64,000 bases of DNA from Homarus americanus (lineage: Eukaryota; Arthropoda; Malacostraca; Decapoda; Nephropidae), in contig NW_024726342.1 of the NCBI RefSeq assembly GCF_018991925.1, positions 30,684-94,683 of the forward strand, given 5' to 3'. Shown piece after piece: positions 50,900 through 63,480 of this stretch. The position numbers and the translations under genes were made by a program. Each line of letters opens with the position of its first letter. Position 1 is the stretch's first letter. The notes beneath the pieces were generated by a model. It was not told the origin of the DNA and searched no databases. It worked only from the letters and a program-made list of their open reading frames with translations.

Positions 50900-52130
50900 C
50901 TTTTTTATACTCGATCAGGGGCCTTTGTTATACTAGATGAGGGGACTTTGTTATACTCGCTTAGGGGCCTTTTTTGGACTTGATCAGGTGCCTTTGTTAT
51001 ACTCGATCAGGGGATTTTGTTATACTCGATCAGTGGATTTTGTTAGTTTCGAGCAGGGGGCTTTGTTATACTAGATCAGTGGACTTTGTTATACTCGTCC
51101 AGGAGGCATTGTTATACTCGATCAGGTGACTTTGCTACTCGACCGGGGGACTTTGTTATACTCGACAAGAGGACATTCTTATTCTCGAACAGGGAACATT
51201 TTTATACTGGACCAATGGACTTTGTTATACTCGATGAGTGGCCTTTGTTATACTCGATCAGGTGACTTTGTTATACTCGACCAGGGGACTTTGTTAAACG
51301 CGATCATTGGGCTTTTTTATACTCGACCAGAGGACTTTGTTATACTCAATCAGGGGATATGTTATACGCGATCAGGGGACTTTGTTATGCTCAACCAGGG
51401 GACTTTGTTATACTTGGGCAGGGGACTTTGTTATACTCGATCAGGGGACTTTGTTATACCCTATCAGGGGACTTTGATATACTCGACCAGGACTCTTTTT
51501 ATACTTGACTAATGGACTTTGTTATACTCAATGAGGGGCCTTTGTTATATTCGATCAGGGGACTTTGTTATACTCGACCAGGGGACTTTGTTATACGTGA
51601 TCAGGGGACTTTTTTATACTCGACCAGAGGACTTTGTTATACTCGATCAGGGGATATGTTATACTCGATCAAGGGACTTTTTTATGCTCGATCAGGGGAC
51701 TTTGTTGTACTCGAGCAGGGGGCTTTGTTATACTCGATGAGGGGCCTTTGTTATACTCGATTAGGGGACTTTGTTATACTCGACCAGGCGACTTTGTTAT
51801 ACTCGATCAGGGTACTTTGTTATACTCGACCAGAGAACTTTGTTATACTTGATGAGGGGCCTTTGTTATACTCGATCAGGGGACTTTGTTGTACTCGATG
51901 AGGGGACTTTGTTATACTCAATGAGGGGCCTTTGTTACACTCGATCAAGGGACTTTGTTATACTCGACCCGGGGATTTTGTTATACGCGATCAGGGGACT
52001 TTTTATACTCGACCAGAGGACTTTGTTATACTTGCTCAGGGGATATGTTATACTCGATCAGGGGACTTTGTTATACTCAACCAGGGGACTTTGTTATACT
52101 CGATGAGGGGACTTTGTTATACTCGATGAG
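50900..52130 (+). repeat. Large duplication, left partner (offset 6,448 bp)
   Basis: Markers here pair with those at 57.35-58.5 kb at a constant offset of 6,448 bp: CTAGATGAGG 50933/57381, TCGCTTAGG 50957/57405, TTCGAGC 51048/57496 and GGACTTTGTTGTACT 51697/58145. After this point the offset drops to 6,356 bp (GTTATACTTGATGAGG 51842/58198). The difference is 92 bp, exactly four B units. Similarity continues past 52.0 kb, including a GTTACACTCGATCAAGGG unit in both partners. Confidence 0.85.
51048..51243 (+). repeat. Array B block X, copy 1 (196 bp)
   Basis: The block runs from TTCGAGCAGGGGG through CGTCCAGGAGGC, TCAGGTGACTTTGC, GAGGACATTCTTAT and CCAATGGAC to GAGTGGCC. It is 196 bp because a unit reads GCTACTCGACC, two bases shorter than GCTATACTCGACC elsewhere. 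The same short form occurs in the copy at 57,496. Confidence 0.85.
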
Positions 52131-52627
52131 GGGACTTTGTTATACTCGATAAGGGGGCTTTGTTATACTCGACCAGGGGACTTTGCTATACTCGACCAGG
52201 GGACTTTGTCATACTCGATCAGGGGACTTTGTTATACTCGACCAGGAGACTTTTTTTACTTGATCTAGGGGACTTTGTCATACTCGACCAGAGGACTTTG
52301 CTGTACTCGACCAGGGGACTTTGTCATACTCGATCAGGAGACTTTGTTATACTCGATTAGGGGACTTTGTTATACTCGATCAGGGGACTTTGTTATACTC
52401 GACGAGGGGACTTTGTTATATTCGATGAGGCAGCTTTGTTATACTCGATCAGGGGACTTTGTTTTACTCGATGAGGGGCTTTTGTTATACTCGATCAAGG
52501 GCCGTTGTTATACTAGATGAGGGGACTTTGTTATACTCGCTTAGGGGCCTTTTTTGGACTTGATGAGGGGCCTTTGTTATACTCGATCAGGGGATTTTGT
52601 TATACTCAATCAGGGGATTTTGTTATT

Positions 52628-52825
52628 TTCGAGCAGGGGGCTTTGTTATACTCGATCAGGGGACTTTGTTATACTCGTCCAGGAGGCTTTGTTTTACTCG
52701 AGCAGGTGACTTTGCTATACTCGACCAGGGGACTTTGTTATACTCGATCAGAGGACATTCTTATACTTGAACAGGGGACTTTTTTATTCTTGACCAATGG
52801 ACTTTGTTATACTCGATGAGCGGCC
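52628..52825 (+). repeat. Array B block X, copy 2 (198 bp)
   Basis: The order is that of block X: TTCGAGCAGG, CGTCCAGGAGGC, TCAGGTGACTTTGC, GAGGACATTCTTAT, TTATTCTTGACCAATGG and GAGCGGCC. Its length is identical to the copies at 54,328 and 58,732. Confidence 0.87.
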
Positions 52826-53400
52826 TTTGTTATACTCGATCAGGGGACTTTGTTATACTCGACCAGGGGACTTTGTTATAAGCGATAATTGGACTTTTTA
52901 TACTCGACCAGAGGACTTTGTTATACTCGATCCGGGGATATGTTATTCTCGATCAGGAGCCTTTGTTATACTCGATGAGGGGACTTTGTTATACTCGATC
53001 AGTGGACTTTGTCATACTCGTCCAGGAGGCTTTGTTATATTCGATCAGGTGACTTTGCTATACTCGACCAGGGGACTTTGTTATAATCGATCAGGGGACT
53101 TTGTTATGCTCGATCAGGGGACTTTGTTATACTGGACCAGGGGACTTTTTTATACTCGATCAGTGGACTTTGTTATACATGATCAGGGGACTTTGTTATA
53201 CTTGATAAGGGGACTTTGTTATACTCGACCATGGTCCTTTGTTATACTGGATCAGGTGACTTTGCTATACTCGACCAGGGGACTTTGTTATAATTGATCA
53301 GGGGACTTTGTTATGCTCGATCAGGGGACTTTGTTATACTCGACCATGGTCCTTTGTTATACTGGATCAGGTGACTTTGCTATACTCGACCAGGGAACTT

Positions 53401-53560
53401 ATGTTAGACTCGAACAGGGGACTTTGTTATAATCGACTAGGGGACTTTGATATACTCGATTACGCGGCTTTGCTATAATCGATTAGGGTCCTTTGTTATA
53501 CTAAATCAGGGAACTTTGTAATACTCGATGAGGGGTGTTTGTTATACTCGAAAAGAAAAC
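53401..53560 (+). repeat. Array B block Y, copy 1 (160 bp)
   Basis: The block starts at ATGTTAGACTCGAACAGG. It passes through CGACTAGGGGAC, GATTAGGCGGC, GATTAGGGTCC, CTAAATCAGGG and GAGGGGTGTTTG to AAAAGAAAAC. The ATGTTAGAC and AAAAGAAAAC units are rare elsewhere, so they mark the block well. Confidence 0.88.
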
Positions 53561-54327
53561 TTTGTTATACTCGATCAGGTGACTTTCTTATACTTGACCA
53601 AAGGACTTTGCTATACTCGATGAGGGGCCTTTGTTTTACTCGATTAGGGGACTTTGTTATACTCGATCATGGGCCTTTGTTATTCTCGATTAGGGGGCTT
53701 TGTTATATTCGACCAGGGGACTTTGCTATACTCGAACAGGGGACTTTGTCTTACTCGATCAGGGCCCTTTGCTATACTCGGCCGGGGGACTTTGTTATAA
53801 TCGATCAGAGGGCTTTGTTATACTCGACCAGGGGCCTTTGTTATACTCGATTAGAAAACTTTGTTATACTCGACCAGGAGACTTTGTTATACTCGATCAG
53901 GGGACTTTGGTATACTCCACCATGGACTTTGTTATACTCGATCCGGGGACTTTTTTATACTCGTCCAGGGGGCTTTGTTATACTCGATTAGGGTACTTTG
54001 TTATACTCGATCAGGGAACTTTGTCCTACTTGATTAGGGCCCTTTGTTATACTCAACCAGGGGCCTTAGTTATACTCGGTCAGGGGACTTTGTTATACTC
54101 GACGAGGGGACTTTGTTATATTCGATGAGGCAGCTTTGTTATACTCGATCAGGGGACTTTGTTTTACTCGATGAGGTTCCTTTGTTATACTCGATCAGGG
54201 GCCGTTGTTATACTAGATGAGGGGACTTTGTTATACTCGCTTAGGGGCCTTTTTTTGACTTGATCAGGGGCCTTTGTTATACTCGATCAGGGGATTTGGT
54301 TATACTCGATTAGGGGATTTTGTTATT

Positions 54328-54525
54328 TTCGAGCAGGAGGCTTTGTTATACTCGATCAGGGGACTTTGTTATACTCGTCCAGGAGGCTTTGTTATACTCG
54401 ATCAGGTGACTTTGCTATACTCGACCAGGGGACTTTGTTATACTCGATCAGAGGACATTCTTATACTCGAACAGGGGACTTTTTTATTCTTGACCAATGG
54501 ACTTTGTTATACTCGATGAGCGGCC
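54328..54525 (+). repeat. Array B block X, copy 3 (198 bp)
   Basis: This copy lies exactly 1,700 bp after the copy at 52,628, with the same length. It differs by a few substitutions, such as GAGCAGGAGG for GAGCAGGGGG. The exact spacing fits one tandem step of a higher-order repeat. Confidence 0.87.
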
Positions 54526-54986
54526 TTTGTTATACTCGATCAGGGGACTTTGTTATACTCGATAAGGGGACTTTCTTATACGCGATCATTGGACTTTTTT
54601 ATACTCGACCAGAGGACTTTGTTATACTCGATCAGGGGATATGTTATACTCGATCAGGAGCCTTTGTTATACTCGATCAGGGGACTTTGTTATACTCGAT
54701 CAGTGGATTTTGTCATACTCGTCCAGGAGGCTTTGTTATACTCGATCAGGTGACTTTGCTATACTCGACCAGGGGACTTTGTTATAATCGATCAGGGGAC
54801 TTTGTTATGCATGATCAGGGGACTTTGTTATACTCGACCATGGTCCTTTGTTATACTGGATCAGGTGACTTTGCTATACTCGACCAGGGGACTTTGTTAT
54901 AATCGATCAGGGGACTTTGTTATGCTCGATCAGGGGACTTTGTTATACTGGACCAGGGGACTTTTTTATACTCGATCAGAGGACTT

Positions 54987-55146
54987 ATGTTAGACAAGAA
55001 CAGGGGACTTTGATATACTCGACTAGGGGACTTTGATATACTCGATTAGGCGGCTTTGCTTTAATCGATTAGGGTCCTTTGTTATACTAAATCAGGGGAC
55101 TTTGTTATACTCGATGAGGGGTGTTTGTTATACTAGAAAAGAAAAC
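54987..55146 (+). repeat. Array B block Y, copy 2 (160 bp)
   Basis: The variant order and length match the copy at 53,401, and the start is 1,586 bp later. Private changes include GACAAGAACAGG at the start and CTAGAAAAG near the end. A decayed partial copy of the end (GAGGGGTGTTTG then a run of A) lies near 56,906. Confidence 0.87.
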
Positions 55147-57339
55147 TTTGTCATACTCGATCAAGTGACTTTCTTATACTTGACCAAAGGACTTTGCTAT
55201 ACTCGATGAGGGGCCTTTGTTATACTCGATTAGGGGACTTTGTTATACTCGATCATGGGCCTTTGTTATACTCAATTAGGGGGCTTTGTTATATTCGACA
55301 AGGGGACTTTGCTATATTCGAAAAGGGGACTTTGTCTTACTCGATCAGGGCCCTTTGCTATACTCGGCCGGGGGACTTTGTTATAATCGATCAGGGGACT
55401 TTGTTATGCTCGATCTGGGGACTTTGTTATACTGGGCCAGGGGACTTTGTTATGCTCGATCTGGGGACTTTGTTATACTTGGCTAGGGGACTTTTTTATA
55501 CTCGATCAGGTTACTTTGTTATACTTGATTAGGGGACTTTGTTATACTCGATCAGAGGACTTTTTTATACTCGTCCAGGGGGCTTTGTTATATTCGACCA
55601 GGGGACTTTGCTATACTCGAAAAGGGGACTTTGTCTTACTCGATCAGGGCCCTTTGCTATACTCGGCCGGTGGACTTTGTTATAATCGACCAGGGGACTT
55701 TGTTATGCTCGATCTGGGGACTTTGTTATACTGGGCCAGGGGACTTTGTTATGCTCGATCTGGGGACTTTGTTATACTTGGCTAGGGGACTTTTTAATAC
55801 TCGATCAGGTTACTTTGTTATACTTGATTAGGGGACTTTGTTATACTCGATCAGAGGACTTTGTTATACTCGACCAGGGGCCTTTGTTATACTCGATTAG
55901 AAACCTTTGTTATACTCGACCAGGAGACTTTTTTATACTCGATCAGGGGACTTTGGTATACTCCACCATGGACTTTGTTATACTCGATCCGGGGACTTTT
56001 TTATACTCGTCCAGGGGGCTTTGTTATACTCGATTAGGGTACTTTCTTATACTCGATCAGGGAACTTTGTCCTACTTGATTAGGGCTCTTTGTTATACTC
56101 AACCAGGGGACTTTGTTATAATCGATAAGGGGACTTTGTTATGCTCGATGTGGGGACTTTGTTATACTGGGCCAGGAGACTTTGTTATACTCGATCAGGT
56201 GATATGTTATACTCGATCAGGGAACTTTGTTATATTCGTCAAGGGGGCTTTGTTTTACTCGATTAAAGGACTTTGTTGTACTCGATCAGGGGACTTTGTT
56301 TTGCTCGGTCAGGGGACTTTGTTATACTTGGTCAGGGGACTTTTTTATACTCAATCAGGTTACTTTGTTATACTGGACCAGGGGACTTTTTTATACTCGA
56401 TGAGGGGACTTTGTTATAATCGATGAGGGGACTTTTCTTATACTCGATCAGGGAACTTTGTTATACTCGACCAGGGGCCTTTGTTATACTCGAGCAGGGG
56501 ACTTTGTTGTACTCGATCAGGAGATTTTGTTATACTCCACCAAGGACTCTGTTATACTCGATCAGGGGATATGGTATACTCGATCAGGGGACTTTGTTAT
56601 ACTGGACCAGGGGAGTTTGTTATACTCGAGCAGGGGACTTTATTATACTCGATCAGGGGACTTTGTTATACTCGTCCAGGGGGCTTTGTTATATTCGATC
56701 AGGGGACTTTGTTATATTCGATCAGGGCCCTATGCTATACTCGACCATGGGACTTTGTTATCATCGATCAGGGGACTTTGTCATGCTCGATCTGGGGACT
56801 TTGTTATACTGGGCCAGAGGACTTTTATATACTCGATCAGGGGACTTTGTTATACTAAATTAGGGGACTTTGTTATACTCGATGAGGGGTGTTTGTTATA
56901 CTCGGAAAAAAAACTTTGTTTTACTCGATCAGGTGATATGTTATACTCGATCAGGGGACTTTGTTATACTGGACCAGTGGACTTTGTTATACTCGATCAG
57001 TAGACTTTGTTATACTTGATCACGGAACTTTGTTATACTCGTCCAAGGGACTTTGTTATACTCGATCGGGGGATTTTGTTATGCTTGGTCTGGGGACTTT
57101 GTTATACTTGGCCAGGGGACTTTGTTATACTCGATCAGGGGACATTTCTTATACTCGATCAGGGGACTTTGTTTTACTCGACCAGGGGCCTTTGTTATAC
57201 TCGATTAGAAAGCTTTGTTATACTCGACCAGGATACTTTGTTGTACTCGCTCAAGAGACTTTGTTATACTGCACCAGGGACTTTGTTATACTCGATCAGG
57301 CGATATGTTATACTCGATCAGGGACTTTGTTTTGCTCGA

Positions 57340-58490
57340 TGAGGGGCCTTTGTTATACTCGATCAGGGGCCTTTGTTATACTAGATGAGGGGACTTTGTT
57401 ATACTCGCTTAGGGGCCTTTTTTAGACTTGATCAGGTGCCTTTGTTATACTCGATCAGGGGATTTTGTTATACTCGATCAAGGGATTTTGTTATTTTCGA
57501 GCAGGGGACTTTGTTATACTCGATCAGTGGACTTTGTTATACTCGTCCAGGAGGCTTTGTTATGCTCGATCAGGTGACTTTGCTACTCGACCAGGGGACT
57601 TTGTTATACTCGACCAGAGGACATTCTTATTCTCGAACAGGGGACATTTTTATACTGGATCAATGGACTTTGTTATACTCGATGAGCGGCCTTTGTTATA
57701 CTAGATCAGGGGACTTTGTTATACTCGACCAGGGGACTTTGTTAAACGCGATCATTGGACTTTTTTATACTCGACCAGAGGACTTTGTTATATTCAATCA
57801 GGGGATATGTTATACTCGATCAGGGGACTTTGTTATGCTCAACCAGGGGACTTTGTTATGCTTGGTCAGGGGACTTTGTTATACTCGATCAGGGGACTTT
57901 GTTATACCCTAAGAGGGGACTTTGATATACTCGACCAGGACTCTTTTTATACTTGACTAATGGACTTTGTTATACTCAATGAGGGGCCTTTGTTATACTC
58001 GATCAGGGGATTTTGTTATACTCGACCAGGGGACTTTGTTATACGTGATCAGGGGACTTTTTTATACTCGACCAGAGGACTTTGTTATACTCGATCAGGG
58101 GATATGTTATACTCGATCAGGGGACTTTTTTATGCTCGATCAGGGGACTTTGTTGTACTTGATCAGGGTACTTTGTTATACTCGACCAGAGAACTTTGTT
58201 ATACTTGATGAGGGGCCTTTGTTATACTCGATTAGGGGACTTTGTTATACTCGATGAGGGGACTTTGTTATACTCAATGAGGGGCCTTTGTTACACTCGA
58301 TCAAGGGACTTTGTTATACTCGACCAGGGGATTTTGTTATACGCGATCAGGGGACATTTTTATACTCGACCAGATTACTTTGTTATACTTGCTCAGGGGA
58401 TATGTTTAACTCGATCAGGGGACTCTGTTATACTCAACCAAGTGGACTTTGTTATACTCGATGAGGGGACTTTGTTGTACTCGATTCGGG
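57340..58490 (+). repeat. Large duplication, right partner with a four-unit deletion
   Basis: This is the partner of the segment near 50.9 kb. Relative to it, four whole units (92 bp) are missing between 58,160 and 58,170. A unit reading GTTGTACTTGATCAGGGTAC joins the left half of one unit to the right half of another four units on. In-register loss of whole units is the usual product of unequal exchange or replication slippage. Confidence 0.82.
57496..57691 (+). repeat. Array B block X, copy 4 (196 bp, short form)
   Basis: This copy has the same two-base-shorter GCTACTCGACC unit as the copy at 51,048, and lies exactly 6,448 bp from it. The shared deletion ties these two together as products of one duplication, separate from the 198-bp copies. 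Confidence 0.87.
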
Positions 58491-58731
58491 GCCTTTGTTA
58501 TACTCGATGAGGGGATTTGTTATACTCGACCAGGGGACTTTGCTATACTCGACCAGGGGACTTTGTCATACTTGATCAGGGGACTTTGTTATACTCGACC
58601 AGGAGACTTTTTTATACTTGATCAGGGGACTTTGTCATACTCGACCAGAGGCCTTTGTTATACTCGATCGGGGGACTTTGTTATACTCGATCAGGGGATT
58701 TTGTTATACTCGATCAGGGGATTTTGTTATT

Positions 58732-58929
58732 TTCGAGCAGGGGGCTTTGTTATACTCGATCAGGGGACTTTGTTATACTCGTTCAGGAGGCTTTGTTATA
58801 CTCGATCAGGTGACTTTGCTATACTCGACCAGGGGAGTTTGTTATACTCGATCAGAGGACATTCTTATACTCGAACAGGGGACTTTTTTATTCTTGACCA
58901 ATGGACTTTGTTATACTCGATGAGCGGCC
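58732..58929 (+). repeat. Array B block X, copy 5 (198 bp)
   Basis: This is a full-length copy with TTATTCTTGACCAATGG and GAGCGGCC at its end. The upstream neighbour differs from the other copies: the TCGCTTAGGGG segment is absent and a GATCGGGGGAC unit precedes it. That points to a recombination boundary just left of 58.7 kb. A partial sixth copy, the last third only, ends near 60,468. Confidence 0.85.
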
Positions 58930-59481
58930 TTTGTTATAATCGATTAGGGGACTTTGTTATACTCGACCAGGGGACTTTGTTATACGCGATCATTGGACTT
59001 TTTTATACTCGACCAGAGGACTTTGTTATACTCGATCAGGGGATATGTTATACTCGATCAGAGGATATGTTATACTCGATAAGGGGACTTTGTTATACTC
59101 GATCAGTGGACTTTGTCATACTCGTCCAGGAGGCTTTGTTATACTCGATCAGGTGACTTTGCTATACTCGACCAGGGGACTTTGTTATAATCGATCAGGG
59201 GACTTTGTTATGCTCGATCAGGGGACTTTGTTATACTGGACCAGGGGACTTTTTTATACTCGATCAGGGGACTTTGTTATACATGATCAGGGGACTTTGT
59301 TATACTCGATCAGGGGACTTTGTTATACTCGACTATGGTCCTTTGTTATACTGGATCAGGTGACTTTGCTATACTCGACCAGGGGACTTTTTTATAATCG
59401 ATCAGGGGACTTTGTTATGCTCGATCAGGGGACTTTGTTATACTGGACCAGGGGACTTTTTTATACTCGATCAGGGGACTT

Positions 59482-59641
59482 ATGTTAGACTCGAACAGGG
59501 GACTTTGTTATACTCGACTAGGGGACTTTGATATACTCGATTAGGCGGCTTTGCTATAATCGATTAGGGTCCTTTGTTATACTAAATCAGGGGACTTTGT
59601 TATACTCGATGAGGGATGTTTGTTATACTCGAAAAGAAAAC
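59482..59641 (+). repeat. Array B block Y, copy 3 (160 bp)
   Basis: This copy is again exactly 160 bp with the same order. It lies 6,081 bp after the copy at 53,401 and 1,540 bp before the next. It has GAGGGATGTTTG where the others have GAGGGGTGTTTG. Confidence 0.88.
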
Positions 59642-61021
59642 TTTGTTATACTCGATCAGGTGACTTTCTTATACTTGACCAAAGGACTTTGTTATACTCA
59701 ATGAGGGGCCTTTGTTATACTCGATTAGGGGACTTTGTTATACTCGATCATGGGCCTTTGTTATACTCGATTAGGGGGCTTTGTTATATTCGACCAGGGG
59801 ACTTTGCTATACTCGAACAGGGGACTTTGTCTTACTCGATCAGGGCCCTTTGCTATACTCGGCCGGGGGACTTTGTTATAATCGATCAGGGGACTTTGTT
59901 ATGCTCGATCTGGGGACATTGTTATACTGGGCAAGGGGACTTTGTTATGCTCGATCTGGGGAATTTGTTATACTTGGCCAGGAAACTTTTTTTATACTCG
60001 ATCAGGTTACTTTGTTATACTTGATCAGGGGACTTTTTTATACTCGATCAGAGGACTTTGTTATACTCGACCAGGGGCCTTTGTTATACTCGATTAGAAA
60101 ACTTTGTTATACTCGACCAGGAGACTTTGTTATACTCGATCAGGGGACTTTGGTATACTCCACCATGGACTTTGTTATACTCGATCCGGGGACTTTTTTA
60201 TACTCGTCCAGGGGGCTTTGTTATACTCGATTAGGGTACTTTGTTATACTCGATCAGGGAACTTTGTCCTACTTGATTAGGGCCCTTTGTTATACTCAAC
60301 CAGGGGACTTTGTTATAATCGATAAGGAGACTTTGTTATGCTCGATGTGGGGACTTTGTTATACTGGGCCAGGAGACTTTGTTATACTCGATCAGGTAAT
60401 ATGTTATACTCGAACATGGGACTTTTTTATTCTTGACCAATGGACTTTGTTATACTCGATGAGCGGCCTTTGTTATACTCGATCAGGGGACTTTGTTATA
60501 CTCGACCAGGGGACTTTGTTATACGCGATCATTGGACTTTTTTATACTCGACCAGAGGACTTTGTTATACTCGATCAGGGGATATGTTATACTCGATGAG
60601 GAGCCTTTGTTATACTCGATCAGGGGACTTTGTTATACTCGATCAGTGGACTTTGTCATACTCGTCCAGGAGGCTTTGTTATACTCGATCAGGTGACTTT
60701 GCTATACTCGACCAGGGGACTTTGTTATAATCGATCAGGGGACTTTGTTATGCTCGATCAGGGGACTTTGTTATACTGGACCAGGGGACTTTTTTATACT
60801 CGATCAGGGGACTTTGTTATACATGATCAGGGGACTTTGTTATACTCGATCAGGGGACTTTGTTATACTCGACTATGGTCCTTTGTTATACTGGATCAGG
60901 TGACTTTGCTACACTCGACCAGGGGACTTTGTTATAATCGATCAGGGGACTTTGTTATGCTCGATCAGGGGACTTTGTTATACTGGACCAAGGGACTTTT
61001 TTATACTTGATGAGGGGACTT

Positions 61022-61181
61022 ATGTTAGACTCGAACAGGGGACTTTGTTATACTCGACTAGGGGACTTTGATATACTCGATTAGGCGGCTTTGCTATAAT
61101 CGATTAGGGTCCTTTGTTATACTAAATCAGGGGACTTTGTTATACTCGATGAGGGGTGTTTGTTATACTCGAAAAGAAAAC
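61022..61181 (+). repeat. Array B block Y, copy 4 (160 bp)
   Basis: This is the fourth copy with identical length and order. It lies 6,035 bp after the copy at 54,987. The 1,540-bp step from copy 3 is the shorter form of the tandem higher-order unit. Confidence 0.88.
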
Positions 61182-62429
61182 TTTGTTATACTCGATCAGG
61201 TGACTTTCTTATACTTGACCAAAGGACTTTGCTATACTCGATGAGGGGCCTTTGTTATACTCGATTAGGGGACTTTGTTATACTCGATCATGGGCCTTTG
61301 TTATACTCTATTAGGGGGCTTTGTTATATTCGACCAGGGGACTTTGCTATACTCGAACAGGGGACTTTGTTATAATCGATCAGGGGACTTTGTTATGCTC
61401 GATCTGGGGACTTTGTTATACTTGGCCAGGGGACTTTTTTATACTCGATCAGGTAACTTTGTTATACTTGATGAGGGGACTTTGTTATACTCGATCAGAG
61501 GACTTTGTTATACTCGACCAGGAGACTTTGTTAAACTCGATCAGGGGACTTTGGTATACTCTACCATGGACTTTGTTATACTCGATCCGGGGACTTTTTT
61601 ATACTCGTCCAGGGGGCTTTGTTATACTCGATTAGGGTACTTTGTTATACTCGATCAGGGAACTTTGTCCTACTTGATTAGGGCCCTTTGTTATACTCAA
61701 CCAGGGGCCTTTGTTATACTCGATCAGGGGACTTTGTTATACTCGACGAGGGGTCTTTGTTATATTCGATGAGGCAGCTTTGTTATACTCGATCAGGGGA
61801 CTTTGTTTTACTCGATGAGGGGCCTTTGTTATACTCGATCAGGGGCCGTTGTTATACTAGATGAGAGGACTTTGTTATACTCGCTTAGGGGCCTTTTTTT
61901 TACTCGATCAGGGGCCTTTGTTATACTCGATTAGGGGATTTTGTTAAACTTGATCAGGGGATTTTGATATTTTCGAGCAGGGGCTTTGTAATACTCGATC
62001 AGGGGCCTTTGTTATACTCGATCAGGGGATTTTGTTATACTCGATCAGGGGATTTTGTTATTTTCGAGCAGGGGGCTTTGTTATACTCGATCCGGGGACT
62101 TTTTTATACTCGTCCAGGGGGCTTTGTTATACTCAATTAGGGTACTTTGTTATACTCGATCAGGGAACTTTGTCCTACTTGATTAGGGCCCTTTGTTATA
62201 CTCAGCCAGGGGACTTTGTTATAATCGATAAGGGGACTTTGTTATGCTCGATGTGGGGACTTTGTTATACTGGGCCAGGAGACTTTGTTATACTCGATCA
62301 GGTGATATGTTATACTCGATCAGGGGAATATGTTATACTGGACCAGTGGACTTTGTTATACTCGATCAGGGGACTTTGTTATACTCGATCAGGGAACATT
62401 GTTATACTCGTCCAGGAGGCAAGCTTTGG

Positions 62430-63480
62430 TTATACCCCGGGATTAGGGGACTTTTGTTGTAATTTTGATCAGGGGACTTTGTTATGTTTCGGTCTGGGGG
62501 ACTTTGTTATACTTGGTCACGGACTTTTTATACTCAATCAGGTGACTTTGTTATACTGACCAGGGACTTTTTATACTGGATGAGGGCCTTTTGTTATACT
62601 CTGCTGCTAATCAGGACTTTTGTTATACTCGACCAGGGACTTTTGTTATACGCGATCAGGGACTTTTTATACTCGACCAGTGGACTTCTGTTATACTCGA
62701 TCAGGGGATATGCTTATAATCGATCACGGGACTTTGTTATGCTCAACCAGGGACTTTTGTTATACCTGATCAGGGATCTTTTATACTGATCAGGGACTTT
62801 GTTATACTCGATTAGGGCCTTTGTTATTCGCGATCAGGGATCTTTTATACTCTCGACCAGAGGACTTTTGTTATACTCGATCATGGACTTTATTATGCTC
62901 AAATCCAAGGACTTTGTTATACTCGATCAGGGACTTTTTTTATACTCGACCAGAGGACTTTGGTTATACTCGATCACGGATATGTTATAACGATCAGGGA
63001 CTTTGTTATACCGATCAGGGACTTTTGTTATACTCGATCAGGGGACTTTTGTTATACCTGGATCAGGGACTTTGTTATACTCGATCAGGGGATATGTTAT
63101 ACTCGATCAGGGGAGTGTGTTATACTCGGCTCAGGGAACTTTTGTTATACTTGTCCAGGCGGCTCTGTTATACTTGGATCAGGGACTTTGTTATACTCGA
63201 TCAGGAGACTTATCTTACTGGATCAGGGCCCTTTTGCTATACTCTGCCCTGTGGGACTGTTATAATCGAATATGGGACTTTATGCTCTATCTGGGGACAT
63301 TGTTATACTGGGCCAGGGGACTTTTTATACTCTCGTGGTCAGGGACTTTTGTTATACTCGACTGGCGCTTTATATAATTTCCGAATAGGGGTTTTTGTTA
63401 TACTCGATAAGAGGCTTTGTTATACTCGATAAGAATTTGATATACTCGATAAGGGCTTTTTAGACTCGAACAGAATTTGT
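62430..63480 (+). repeat. Array B, right indel-rich segment
   Basis: At about 62.4 kb the regular 23-bp spacing breaks off and one-base indels become dense again, for example GCAAGCTTTGG, ACCCCGGGATTAG, CTGCTGCTAATCAGG and ACTTTTGTT. Regular units return near 63.5 kb. The subtype order in its right half matches 48.2-48.5 kb. No gene or non-repeat sequence is present. Confidence 0.75.

Larger units (their letters stand above)
50200..62430 (+). repeat. Array B, central segment, regular 23-bp units with higher-order repeats
   Basis: Almost every unit here is exactly 23 bp and most differences are substitutions, in sharp contrast to both flanks. The subtype barcode shows higher-order repeats. 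TCGCTTAGGGG occurs at 50957, 52537, 54237, 57405 and 61881. GACGAGGGGAC followed by GATGAGGCAGC occurs near 52401, 54101 and 61743, with a variant at 50819. Tandem steps of 1.58 and 1.70 kb are therefore clear on the left side and 1.54 kb on the right. Larger duplications of about 6.0-6.45 kb are superimposed on these. Confidence 0.88.

Noticed and set aside
53918..61570. CCATGG within CCACCATGGAC units (53920, 55966, 60163, 61564) as a Kozak-like start
   Set aside because: It is a shortened B unit carried along in higher-order copies. The frame that follows is only repeat sequence.
50125..61772. Many 100-290-residue open frames with ILDQGTLLYSIRGLCYTR-type repeats
   Set aside because: These are the 23-residue translation of a stop-free 23-bp unit read through three phases. 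Starts fall on chance ATG variants (GTTATGCTC, CGATG), and no promoter, splice or unique sequence accompanies them.
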